6,334 bases of DNA from Cyanobacteria bacterium UBA7694 (GCA_002482705.1 DLGM01000141.1:1-6334); one strand, 5' to 3'; positions 1 through 6,171 are shown, counted from the stretch's first letter. Numbers and translations: made by a program. Notes: generated by a model from the sequence alone, not told the origin.

Positions 1-2
1 TG

Positions 3-431
3 CAATGGATGTTGGCGGGTTTGCAGGAGTATGGCCCCATTCCCCCCCAGGCAATGGTGGTGCTCTCCACTTCTTTCCGCAGCGGCTTGCCCCCCAAGGC
101 CTATGGCCAGTGTTTGGCCGACAGCCGCATTGTGCTGGTGCCGCGCGGCTGTTCGACAGTGACCTTTCGCCTGTTTGAAGCGATGCGTGCTGGGGCCATC
201 ATTGTCTGCAACGATTTGCCCCCGGCCTGGTTTTTAGAGGGGTTGCCCCGGGTCACCCTGCCGGAAGATTGGCGCGAACTGACCGAGACGGTGATGAGCC
301 TGTTGAGCCAGCCGGAGCTGATGCTGCAATTGCACCAGCAGACGCGGGCTCACTATCTGCGGCTGTGTGCGGCCGCTCCGGTGGCGGCTTATATGATCGC
401 CGAACTTGAGGCTGTTGCTTCCCAACGCTAA
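3..431 (+). CDS. C-terminal part of an exostosin/GT47-like glycosyltransferase (5' end outside window)
   Basis: The frame is open to the left edge of the window, so only the last ~142 residues are visible; the Met codon at 9 is probably internal. Counting from that Met, residues 39-62 read as a buried strand, a PRG turn (45-47) and FRLFEAMRAG (53-62), then a hydrophobic strand ending in NDLP. This strand/PRG/FEA-helix/AG-strand pattern is the nucleotide-sugar-binding end of exostosin-type (GT47, GT-B fold) glycosyltransferases, which also have the Glu of the FEA motif here (Glu58). A helical tail with a PEDW motif (85-88) follows, as is common at the end of such proteins. The likely role is sugar transfer in surface polysaccharide or glycoprotein synthesis; donor and acceptor cannot be told. 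The gene ends in TAA, 44 bases before msrB. A GT4-like glycosyltransferase is the main alternative. Confidence 0.72.
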   Translation, partial: QWMLAGLQEYGPIPPQAMVVLSTSFRSGLPPKAYGQCLADSRIVLVPRGCSTVTFRLFEAMRAGAIIVCNDLPPAWFLEGLPRVTLPEDWRELTETVMSLLSQPELMLQLHQQTRAHYLRLCAAAPVAAYMIAELEAVASQR

Positions 432-444
432 CAGCGCTTACAAT
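415..444 (+). promoter_or_regulatory. Weak candidate sigma70-type promoter for msrB
   Basis: TTGCTT (415-420) and TACAAT (439-444) are separated by 18 bases, and the start codon of msrB lies 31 bases past the -10. The -10 matches the consensus at five of six positions, the -35 at only three. It overlaps the last codons and stop of the glycosyltransferase gene. Read-through from that gene is an equally good explanation for msrB expression. Confidence 0.25.
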
Positions 445-475
445 AAGGGGCACTGACGCTTGGGAGGCCTTTTGC

Positions 476-967
476 ATGTACCGATCGCTGCTTGTGTTGA
501 TCTGCCTGTTTACACTGACTGCTTGTGCCCCGGAAAACCAAACGGCTGAGGCCAAAAATGCCCGTTTTGAAGTGATGAAAACGGATGCCCAGTGGCGCAA
601 AGATCTCTCTCCAGAAGCCTTCCGGGTATTGCGCCAGCATGGTACCGAGCGGGCCTTTACCAGCCTTCTGAATCACCAAAAAGCGGAAGGCATCTATTAT
701 TGCGCCGCTTGTAACCATCGCCTGTTTAGCTCCCACCACAAATATGATTCGGGAACCGGATGGCCGAGTTTTTACAAGCCAATTGCCACCCATGCGGTGG
801 GCACACAGCCCGACAATACCCTGTTCACGACTCGGACCGAAGTACACTGTGCCCGCTGTGGAGGGCATCTGGGTCATGTGTTTGAAGATGGCCCCAAACC
901 CACCGGATTGCGCTACTGCATGAATGGGGCGGCCCTGAAATTTGTCAAAGAACCGGCCCCGCGCTAG
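476..967 (+). CDS. msrB: Peptide-methionine (R)-S-oxide reductase, lipoprotein form
   Basis: MsrB reduces the R epimer of methionine sulfoxide in oxidised proteins. The 163-residue product starts with a lipoprotein signal: hydrophobic residues 4-16 and the lipobox LTAC with Cys17 as the lipidated residue, so it should be membrane-anchored outside the cytoplasm. The MsrB domain fills residues ~35-157. Visible motifs are the two zinc pairs CAAC (Cys76, Cys79) and CARC (Cys125, Cys128), GTGWPSF (93-99), GGHLGHVF (129-136) and the catalytic Cys148 in RYCMNG. The resolving-Cys position in the GxGWPSF motif is Thr94, and no spare cysteine remains in the mature chain, so this is a one-Cys type enzyme. 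The usual RYCxNS is RYCMNG here. The start is supported by GGGAGG at 462-467, 8 bases before ATG. It lies between a glycosyltransferase and a peptidase on the same strand; a shared transcript is possible but not shown. Confidence 0.95.
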   Translation: MYRSLLVLICLFTLTACAPENQTAEAKNARFEVMKTDAQWRKDLSPEAFRVLRQHGTERAFTSLLNHQKAEGIYYCAACNHRLFSSHHKYDSGTGWPSFYKPIATHAVGTQPDNTLFTTRTEVHCARCGGHLGHVFEDGPKPTGLRYCMNGAALKFVKEPAPR

Positions 968-977
968 GGGCGGTTTT

Positions 978-1002
978 GTATCGCGTATGATACCCTGATA
1001 CC
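978..1002. promoter_or_regulatory. Cluster of GATAC/GTATC half-sites upstream of the peptidase gene
   Basis: The 61-base gap between msrB and the peptidase gene holds GTATC (978-982), the palindrome GTATgATAC (985-993) and a further GATAC (997-1001). GATACC occurs twice as a direct repeat with an 8-base period (989-994 and 997-1002). A possible -10 TATGAT (986-991) sits inside, but no convincing -35 lies upstream. This could be an operator, or the remains of a palindromic repeat related to the one at 2841-2869. The peptidase ribosome binding site TAAGGGAG (1014-1021) follows. Confidence 0.3.
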
Positions 1003-1028
1003 ATCTCGTTGTCTAAGGGAGTGCCCCT

Positions 1029-2414
1029 ATGGATCTCACTGCTTTTCACCAGGCTCTCGACACCTATTTGCGTCAGCAAATGCCCAACTATACCCTGCAA
1101 CTCATGGAATTGGTGAGTATTCCCAGCATTAGCAGCAGTCCGGCCCATGGCCGGGATATGACCCGCATCCTCGAAAATATGCGCGATATTGTCACCCGTT
1201 ATGGTTTTCGGGCTCGGATTGTGCGCACGCCTGGGCACCCGGCCTTTATCGCCACCCTGGAAACGGCGGCGGATCGCCCGTGGGTGGTCATTTATAATCA
1301 TATGGACGTGCAACCGGCCCAAGAGCCCCAATGGAACACCGATCCCTTTATCCCCGTGCTCAAAAATGAAGCTATTTATGGGCGGGGCAGTACCGATGAC
1401 AAAGGCCCGGCCCTGGCGATTATCCACGCCATCAATTTCCTGCGCACCCAGAATTTGCCCATGCCCAATATCCAGATTGTGTACGAAACGGAAGAAGAAA
1501 TCGGCAGCCCCCATTTTGGTGCATTCCTCGATGAACATGGGGATGCCTTACAGGCACCCGCCTCGATTCTGGTCAGTGACACGATTTTTGAAGGGGATCA
1601 CCCGGCGATTACGTATCAGTTGCGCGGGATGCAGCGCCTCGAAATCGAGCTCAAGACCGGCAGCAAAGACCTACATTCCGGGCTCTTTGGGGGCGTGGCC
1701 CGCAACCCCCTCAATGATTTGCTCCATGCCCTGTCGCGCTGTGTCAGCGACGATGGCCAACTGACGGTGCCAAGCCTATTGGAAGATGTGTGGCCCCTGA
1801 GCCCAGAGGAGCAGCAGGAGCTAGATAAGGTCGCGGAGATCTTCAGCCTCAGCAAGTTTGACCAAGATTCGGAACAGGCCGCCCGCTACAGCGATGATTC
1901 CCGCGATATTTTAATGCGTACCTGGCACCGCCCGACCTTTGAAGTGCATGGTTTTGAAGGCATTCAGAGTACACCCGGCATGATCAAATCGGCCCTGCCC
2001 TATCAGGTCAAAGCCAAAGTGACCATGCGCTTGGTGCCGGGTTTAGAGCCCGCCAATGTGGTGCATAAATTGCAGGCTTTCCTGCGTCAGATTGATCCGG
2101 GCATTCAGGTGATTGACCGAGGGGGGAGCCGCCCGGTGGTGACGGCTTTAGACAATCCCTTTATGGAAAAGGCCCGCGAGGCCTGTACCTTTGGTTTTGA
2201 GCGCGAGCCGGTATTTGTTGGCAGTGGTGGCAGTATTGGCGCTTTACCCGAATTCCAACGGGTTTTCCCGCAGGCACCCATTGTGCTGATTGCCCAAAGC
2301 CTGATGTCCGACGGCTACCATGCTCCCAATGAACATTTCCGTTTAGAGCAGGCGCGGCGTGGGATTAAAACCATCGCCCACTACCTGACCAGTATTGCCG
2401 ATTTTAGGGGGTAG
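1029..2414 (+). CDS. M20-family metallopeptidase / dipeptidase
   Basis: This is a complete 461-residue protein of the M20 (ArgE/DapE/ACY1/CPG2) family, two-zinc hydrolases that cut dipeptides or acyl-amino acids, normally in the cytoplasm. No signal peptide is present. The metal and catalytic residues are all visible: His91 and Asp93 in HMDVQPA, bridging Asp123 in YGRGSTDDKGP, general base Glu156 and ligand Glu157 in TEEEIGS, Asp184 in LVSDT, and His431 in GYHAPNEH. The dimerisation/lid domain runs from ~195 to ~315 and includes His216 in LHSGLFGG, the residue that completes the partner's active site in carnosinase-like members. Length and motif order match the dipeptidase branch (carnosinase/CPG2-like) better than ArgE or DapE, which are near 380 residues. 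The start follows TAAGGGAG by 7 bases. Its 3' end overlaps the opposing response-regulator gene by 11 bases. The exact substrate is not predictable. Confidence 0.93.
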   Translation: MDLTAFHQALDTYLRQQMPNYTLQLMELVSIPSISSSPAHGRDMTRILENMRDIVTRYGFRARIVRTPGHPAFIATLETAADRPWVVIYNHMDVQPAQEPQWNTDPFIPVLKNEAIYGRGSTDDKGPALAIIHAINFLRTQNLPMPNIQIVYETEEEIGSPHFGAFLDEHGDALQAPASILVSDTIFEGDHPAITYQLRGMQRLEIELKTGSKDLHSGLFGGVARNPLNDLLHALSRCVSDDGQLTVPSLLEDVWPLSPEEQQELDKVAEIFSLSKFDQDSEQAARYSDDSRDILMRTWHRPTFEVHGFEGIQSTPGMIKSALPYQVKAKVTMRLVPGLEPANVVHKLQAFLRQIDPGIQVIDRGGSRPVVTALDNPFMEKAREACTFGFEREPVFVGSGGSIGALPEFQRVFPQAPIVLIAQSLMSDGYHAPNEHFRLEQARRGIKTIAHYLTSIADFRG

Positions 2415-2769
2415 TTTGGGTTACGAGTGCCTTGAGGCGCTCAATAACCTGGGCCGGGTCAAAGGGTTTGTGGATATAATCTGCGGCCCCGAGACTCTCG
2501 CCCACGGCTTGATCATTGGGGCTCTCGCTGCCGGTTAAAAATACGACCGGTACACCTGCTGCGTGTTCTTTCAGGGCCTGGGCCACGACCAAACCATTCA
2601 CATCAGGCAAGGAAATATCGCTGAGCACCACATCAAAACGGTTCTCGCTGACCGCTTGGATACCTTCGATCCCCGTTTCACACCAGTACAACTGGTGCCC
2701 CTGCTGGTCACATACGGTTTGCAGCAGCAGGTGGGTATCGGCATCGTCTTCAATTAACAGAATATGCAT
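2404..2769 (-). CDS. Single-domain CheY-like response regulator
   Basis: The 121-residue product is one receiver domain with no output domain. All receiver landmarks are present: the acidic pocket Glu7-Asp8-Asp9 in LLIEDD, the phospho-acceptor Asp51 in LSDISLP, Thr79 in FLTG and the Lys101-Pro102 pair in HKPFDP. It should take a phosphoryl group from a histidine kinase and act by protein-protein contact, as CheY or Spo0F do. No kinase or chemotaxis gene is in the window, so its partner is unknown. AAGAGAAG lies just before the ATG at 2769. It is separated by 94 bases and a strong inverted repeat from the operon upstream on the same strand, so it may have its own transcript; a possible -10 (TATTAT on the minus strand, 2796-2791) lies 21 bases before the start. 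Its last codons overlap the end of the convergent peptidase gene. Confidence 0.92.
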   Translation of the reverse strand: MHILLIEDDADTHLLLQTVCDQQGHQLYWCETGIEGIQAVSENRFDVVLSDISLPDVNGLVVAQALKEHAAGVPVVFLTGSESPNDQAVGESLGAADYIHKPFDPAQVIERLKALVTQTTP

Positions 2770-2798
2770 AACTTCTCTTTAGGTGAATACATAATAGG

Positions 2799-2835
2799 TT
2801 GCCCCCTATGTTACCACAGGTTACATAGGGGGCAA
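2799..2835. repeat. 37-base near-perfect inverted repeat (17-bp stem, 3-base loop)
   Basis: The left arm (2799-2815) starts TTGCCCCCTATGT and the right arm (2819-2835) ends ACATAGGGGGCAA. The arms pair over 17 positions with one T/T mismatch, around an ACA loop. It lies between the stop of the 258-residue gene and the start of the response regulator, both on the minus strand. No T-run follows on either strand, so it is not a textbook intrinsic terminator. It could be an mRNA end/processing hairpin, or, because it sits just upstream of a possible -10 for the response regulator, a protein-binding palindrome. Confidence 0.8.
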
Positions 2836-2840
2836 TAGCG

Positions 2841-2869
2841 GGCCGGGCGTATGCGATACGCCCCTACGC
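2841..2869. repeat. Short palindromic REP-like element (GGGCG...CGCCCCTAC type)
   Basis: GGGCGTAT (2845-2852) and ATACGCCC (2856-2863) form a perfect 8-bp stem around GCG, flanked by GGCC on the left and CTACG on the right. Hairpins of the form GGGCG...CGCCCCTAC recur as dispersed intergenic repeats in many bacterial genomes; that comparison is from memory. The CTA at 2864-2866 in its right flank is, on the minus strand, the TAG stop codon of the 258-residue gene. The repeat therefore defines that gene's end. A second, 12-bp perfect palindrome, GCCCGTACGGGC (2873-2884), lies next to it inside the coding region. Confidence 0.55.
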
Positions 2870-3640
2870 ACCGCCCGTACGGGCCATGTGTTGTCCGCTA
2901 AGGGCCTTGAGAAATCCGGGATAATCCACCCAATCTTGTTGATCATGGTCCCATTCCATCAATGCCAGCAATGTTTCCATGGCTTCATTCTGTTGGGCCA
3001 GTTCAGCCGCTTCTTGCAGGGTTTCATAGAGGGATTCATTGTCCATCAGTACCAGATTATTGCGTAAAAGCTGCATCAAACAGGCCTTCCAGGCGACGCT
3101 GGTATGGGCCAGCAGGGCTGGGTTGATCAATTGTTTGAACTGCCAATGGCCCAGCACCGTCAGAGCTGGATAGATCTCCGCCAAATCTCCCAACTGTTGG
3201 CTCAACTGGGTGCGGGCTTCAACGGGAGCCAGGGTGGGCAACTGCGCATGAATCCAGCTAACCAATGCCGGGAGCTGCGGATACGTGCGCTGAGAAAAAG
3301 TCAAAAAGGGTTTTTTGTCTTGGTACAGCAGCATGTCGACAAACTCCCCGGCGTCGTTAAGAAAGCCCATTTGTTCAATGCGCATGCCCGCAGGCAGGGT
3401 CTGTAAAATCAGATGGGTGACATCCGGTATATCGAGGGCAAAATGCAGGCTGTCAAAAGTGTCGCCCTCCTGGGTATAGGTTAAATCGAGAAACCAAGTG
3501 CCTGCGCCGAGAGGGCTAAATTGCCAGGTGCGTTCCTGGGCTTGGCCCACCACCGTGGTCTCCGAATGGGCACTGATCAGCCGTGCCTGCATGTCCGGTG
3601 GGGGCAGCGGCCCCTCTTTCCATTCCAATACCAGTTTCAT
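2864..3640 (-). CDS. Hypothetical protein, third gene of the SLH-epimerase operon
   Basis: I do not recognise this 258-residue protein. It has no signal peptide or membrane span and should be cytoplasmic. Residues 1-115 look beta-rich, with short alternating strands and a proline-rich turn (PLPPPD, 11-16); residues 120-235 look helical, with a Leu/Gln-rich section (135-165) and an acidic Glu/Gln-rich helix (200-230) that could pack against a partner. The start is well supported: AAGGAGAAGGTG precedes the ATG, and that ATG overlaps the epimerase stop codon in ATGA, so the two should be translated together. The C-terminus ends at a TAG that belongs to a palindromic repeat, so the last residues (TGGA) may be a late change rather than ancestral. 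Its position suggests a role tied to the SLH protein or the sugar pathway, but that is inference only. Confidence 0.82.
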   Translation of the reverse strand: MKLVLEWKEGPLPPPDMQARLISAHSETTVVGQAQERTWQFSPLGAGTWFLDLTYTQEGDTFDSLHFALDIPDVTHLILQTLPAGMRIEQMGFLNDAGEFVDMLLYQDKKPFLTFSQRTYPQLPALVSWIHAQLPTLAPVEARTQLSQQLGDLAEIYPALTVLGHWQFKQLINPALLAHTSVAWKACLMQLLRNNLVLMDNESLYETLQEAAELAQQNEAMETLLALMEWDHDQQDWVDYPGFLKALSGQHMARTGGA

Positions 3641-4563
3641 AGTTCACCTTCTCCTTGACGCGATAGATACCAGTGGCTAAACGCCGCCAAGCCCTCGCTA
3701 AAAGTGACTTGGGGGGAATAATTTAATATCTTGGCACTGCGACGGCCGTCGCTCCAGGTATGGACGGCTTCACCGGGGGATAAGGGGGCAGAGTGCAGAG
3801 GTACCGTGGTTTGGAGCAGGTGCGCCAGCAGGGTGTAAGCCTGATGCAGCGCCAGCGGCGATTGACTTCCCAGATTAAAGCAGTCCCAAGTAGCGGGGCT
3901 TTGCTGCAGGAGCCAGCGATATGCTTTTAGCATACCACTGACAACGTCACTTACATAGGTATAATCACGGCTTGAATCTGGGTTGCGCAAGGTGATGGCC
4001 TGCCCCAGGTGCAGGGCTTCGGCAAAGCGGTAAAAGCCCATGTCTGGACGCTGTCCTGGCCCATAGACGCTAAACGGGCGCACCACCGCGCTGCGCAACC
4101 CCCATTGCTGGCATTGGCTATAAATCCAGGCTTCCGCTGCGGCCTTGGATGCGCCATAAGGGGAGATTGGTTGCAAGCGTAAACCTTCATGCCAAGGGCG
4201 TTCAGGATGGTCACCATAGACCGCTGATGAGGATGCAAATACCAACACTGGGTTGGGCTGGGTCTGGAGCCAGGTGAGCAACTGGGCCGTTGCGCCCAGA
4301 TTGACGCGGAAATAGTCCTCCGGATGTGCGAGGGAGGGGCAGACCCCAGCCAGAGCGGCCAAATGAAAAACATGGGAAACAGGGGGAAATTGCTGATACA
4401 GGCTGGCTTCACAGAGATCACCCTGGATCCAGTAGCGGGCATCCCAAGTGGGCGGTGGAGGGCGTAAATCAACGCCCCAGACCTGATGACCGGCAACCTG
4501 TAGAGCGCGACCGAGATGCTGCCCGATAAACCCGGCTGCACCGGTGACGAGCACGGGCGTCAT
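3637..4563 (-). CDS. NAD-dependent sugar-nucleotide epimerase/dehydratase (extended SDR)
   Basis: The 308-residue protein is a complete extended short-chain dehydrogenase/reductase of the GalE/UDP-glucuronate-epimerase type, converting nucleotide-activated sugars in the cytoplasm. The N-terminal Rossmann motif TGAAGFIG (7-14) binds NAD and Asp32 at the end of the second strand should hold its ribose. The catalytic set is Ser113 in SSSAVYG, Tyr136 and Lys140 in SPYGASK. RPFSVYGPGQRPDMG (162-176) and the SRDYTYVSDVV stretch (198-208) form the sugar-nucleotide site typical of the family. The substrate (UDP-glucose, UDP-glucuronate, dTDP- or GDP-sugar) cannot be fixed from sequence. The start codon overlaps the SLH-gene stop in ATGA, and no strong ribosome binding site precedes it (the bases read AAAAAACACGG), so it probably depends on re-initiation after the upstream gene. 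Its own stop overlaps the next start in the same way. Confidence 0.93.
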   Translation of the reverse strand: MTPVLVTGAAGFIGQHLGRALQVAGHQVWGVDLRPPPPTWDARYWIQGDLCEASLYQQFPPVSHVFHLAALAGVCPSLAHPEDYFRVNLGATAQLLTWLQTQPNPVLVFASSSAVYGDHPERPWHEGLRLQPISPYGASKAAAEAWIYSQCQQWGLRSAVVRPFSVYGPGQRPDMGFYRFAEALHLGQAITLRNPDSSRDYTYVSDVVSGMLKAYRWLLQQSPATWDCFNLGSQSPLALHQAYTLLAHLLQTTVPLHSAPLSPGEAVHTWSDGRRSAKILNYSPQVTFSEGLAAFSHWYLSRQGEGEL

Positions 4564-5987
4564 CCGTGTTTTTTATGCTTCTTGTGCGATTTTGGCGGCT
4601 TGATGTGCAGACGGTTGGCCTGCTTTTGCTGGGTCTCTTGCTGCTGGTAGTTGATGGCTTGGGTTTGTTCTTTGGCCTGGGCCTGCTGCTGTTCGAGGAT
4701 CATCATTTTGCCTGCTTCGACAATCGAGCTGTCGAGATGGCGAGAGCCATCGACGCTGATAATGTCTCCGGCCTGAATTTCGGAGAAGAAGGCCTTGCCC
4801 TGTTTGCCCCCCTCCCGCTGGTAGATCTTGGTTTCCGGGTTGACCAGCACCATAGAGCGGGTGTTGGTGAGCTGATCGGTAATAAACAGTTCGCCCTTTT
4901 CGCGGTTGATGCCATCGACCAGGGCCCGGTCAATGACGGCCTGGGGTTTGGGTTCAGAGGCTTTTTCGTCCATGTGGGTGCTGGTTTTGAGCAGGGCCAG
5001 CCCGGCAAAAATACTCAGCATTGCGCCAATTTGGTAAACTTCGCGCGGAATGAGCTGGTAGTTAAACAGGATGTCGTTGACCCACATAATCGCCAGCAGA
5101 GCAGTGACAATGACCAACAAACCACTCAGCGAGCGGAAGGGGTTGCTGCGTTCACGGCGGCTTTTGCGCAAGGTGCGGACCAGGAAAAAGATTGCCAGGG
5201 CCGCATAGACCAGGGTGAGCATCAGGCGGAAGCCGTCAGCCAACTGGTACCAAATATTTTGGCGGCGCTGGTACATGCGCACCCACTCCGGGGCCTCGGT
5301 CGGCAGGGCTTTGCGCCAGCTATACACGGTTTCGATCATGATCAGCGCTTCGCCCCAACTGAGCACTTCATCCGGGCGGATGGTGCGGTCTGGGTAACCG
5401 TTGATCAAACGCGTATTTTCGGCCATGACAATCGCGGCATAGGCGGGATGTTCCCGCGAAATATCGCTGAATTTGCTGTCCATTTGGGCAAACTGTTGCA
5501 ACGAATTGCCGAGGCCAAAGGCCTGAACCACCAATTGGATCGCTTCGCCCCGATTGATATGGGCCGGGTCAGGCGGCGGAGGCAGGGTATTGACATAGGC
5601 TTGGAGGCTGCTCTGAGGCATGGCGGTAATGCGGGCCAATAACAATAAAAAGGAGTCGCGGGGCATCAGTTGGCGATAGTCGACCACGGAAGGCAGTTGG
5701 ATGCCCTGCTCTTGGAGGATTTGGACCGATTTGCGGGCCCATTCGGCCCGGTAACTGTCCGCCGACGGCGGTGTTAACGGCGGAGCGAGCGGTTCGCTGC
5801 TGGGAAGGGCTGAAGCCGCAAGACTTTCTGTGGGCGCAAGGCCCTCGGTGGGGGAGGTTGTGTTCGGAGCGGCTGTAAAGGTCGGTATCTGGGTTTCAGG
5901 GGTTTGAGCCAGGGTGGCTGGCAACAGGGCCAGTTGCAGGGCACACAGAGCCAGGCTGGCCTGGAAAAGAAATCGCGTCTTTGACAT
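4560..5987 (-). CDS. SLH-domain inner-membrane protein with cytoplasmic C-terminal domain
   Basis: This 475-residue protein begins with a Sec signal peptide (1-27, Lys3/Arg5, hydrophobic core 7-25, cleavage likely after TLA). A Pro/Thr/Ser/Ala-rich linker follows (28-78). Residues ~80-123 look like a worn SLH repeat and ~145-222 hold a clear one, with NRGEAIQL, FSDISREHPAY and INGYPDRTIRPDE. SLH repeats bind cell-wall polymers. Three hydrophobic spans follow (~252-270, 287-304, 317-334). The loop after the first carries seven Arg/Lys (271-285), so by the positive-inside rule the SLH part is periplasmic and residues 335-475 are cytoplasmic. Residues 350-432 look like a small beta domain with an AGDIISVDG turn, possibly OB-like; a Gln-rich helix (432-457) and a basic His/Lys tail ending KKHKKHG close the protein. 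It is the first gene of a coupled operon. No good ribosome binding site lies near the ATG. Its exact role is unknown. Confidence 0.88.
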   Translation of the reverse strand: MSKTRFLFQASLALCALQLALLPATLAQTPETQIPTFTAAPNTTSPTEGLAPTESLAASALPSSEPLAPPLTPPSADSYRAEWARKSVQILQEQGIQLPSVVDYRQLMPRDSFLLLLARITAMPQSSLQAYVNTLPPPPDPAHINRGEAIQLVVQAFGLGNSLQQFAQMDSKFSDISREHPAYAAIVMAENTRLINGYPDRTIRPDEVLSWGEALIMIETVYSWRKALPTEAPEWVRMYQRRQNIWYQLADGFRLMLTLVYAALAIFFLVRTLRKSRRERSNPFRSLSGLLVIVTALLAIMWVNDILFNYQLIPREVYQIGAMLSIFAGLALLKTSTHMDEKASEPKPQAVIDRALVDGINREKGELFITDQLTNTRSMVLVNPETKIYQREGGKQGKAFFSEIQAGDIISVDGSRHLDSSIVEAGKMMILEQQQAQAKEQTQAINYQQQETQQKQANRLHIKPPKSHKKHKKHG

Positions 5988-6031
5988 GGGTTATCAGCTG
6001 TCCAGAAGCTGCTCCGCCGGGGGAGGCTTGC

Positions 6032-6059
6032 AATATAAAATGGGCAAGATACACGTCAG
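6032..6059 (-). promoter_or_regulatory. Candidate promoter of the SLH-epimerase operon
   Basis: On the minus strand CTGACG (6059-6054) and TATATT (6037-6032) are separated by 16 bases, matching the -35 and -10 consensus at four and five of six positions. The predicted transcript start, near 6025, would give a leader of about 38 bases before the ATG at 5987. The leader contains a small hairpin just before the start codon. It is the best fit I see upstream of the operon, but a promoter farther out cannot be excluded. Confidence 0.4.
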
Positions 6060-6171
6060 CATTTGCCCTGGAGCATCATACTACACACCGGGGGGGCAAG
6101 CCAAGCGACTTCCCTGTGCAGAAAGGGCAAGTGCATAGACGTAAGGGTTGTTAAAGTGTTAAGATTAGTCA

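Noticed and set aside
428..877. 149-codon minus-strand open frame
   Set aside because: It is antisense to msrB, which has every family motif; no domain is seen in the reverse product.
945..1538. 197-codon minus-strand open frame
   Set aside because: It lies antisense to the M20 peptidase, whose metal-binding motifs are intact; the reverse product is a low-information shadow.
2799..2835. Intrinsic terminator call for the long palindrome
   Set aside because: The stem is strong, but neither strand has a T-run after it, so I list it as an inverted repeat with open function.
2799..2869. CRISPR-like or mobile-element origin of the paired palindromes
   Set aside because: There are only two dissimilar palindromes, no regular spacers, no transposase and no target-site duplication visible.
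3951..4541. 196-codon minus-strand frame inside the epimerase gene
   Set aside because: It is a shifted frame of the same strand within a well-supported gene, without motifs of its own. It does not indicate a frameshift, because the epimerase frame is complete.
4566..5642. 358-codon open frame on the plus strand
   Set aside because: It lies wholly antisense to the SLH gene, which has a signal peptide, SLH motifs and membrane spans. The plus-strand product has no recognisable domain and is a shadow of biased codon use.
6090..6096. Run of seven G as a phase-variation tract
   Set aside because: The run is short, lies between the candidate promoters without fitting a -35/-10 spacer, and is not in a coding region. 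A single homopolymer is weak evidence.
5914..6138. 74-codon plus-strand frame reaching into the intergenic region
   Set aside because: It starts antisense to the SLH signal peptide, has no ribosome binding site and its product resembles nothing known to me.
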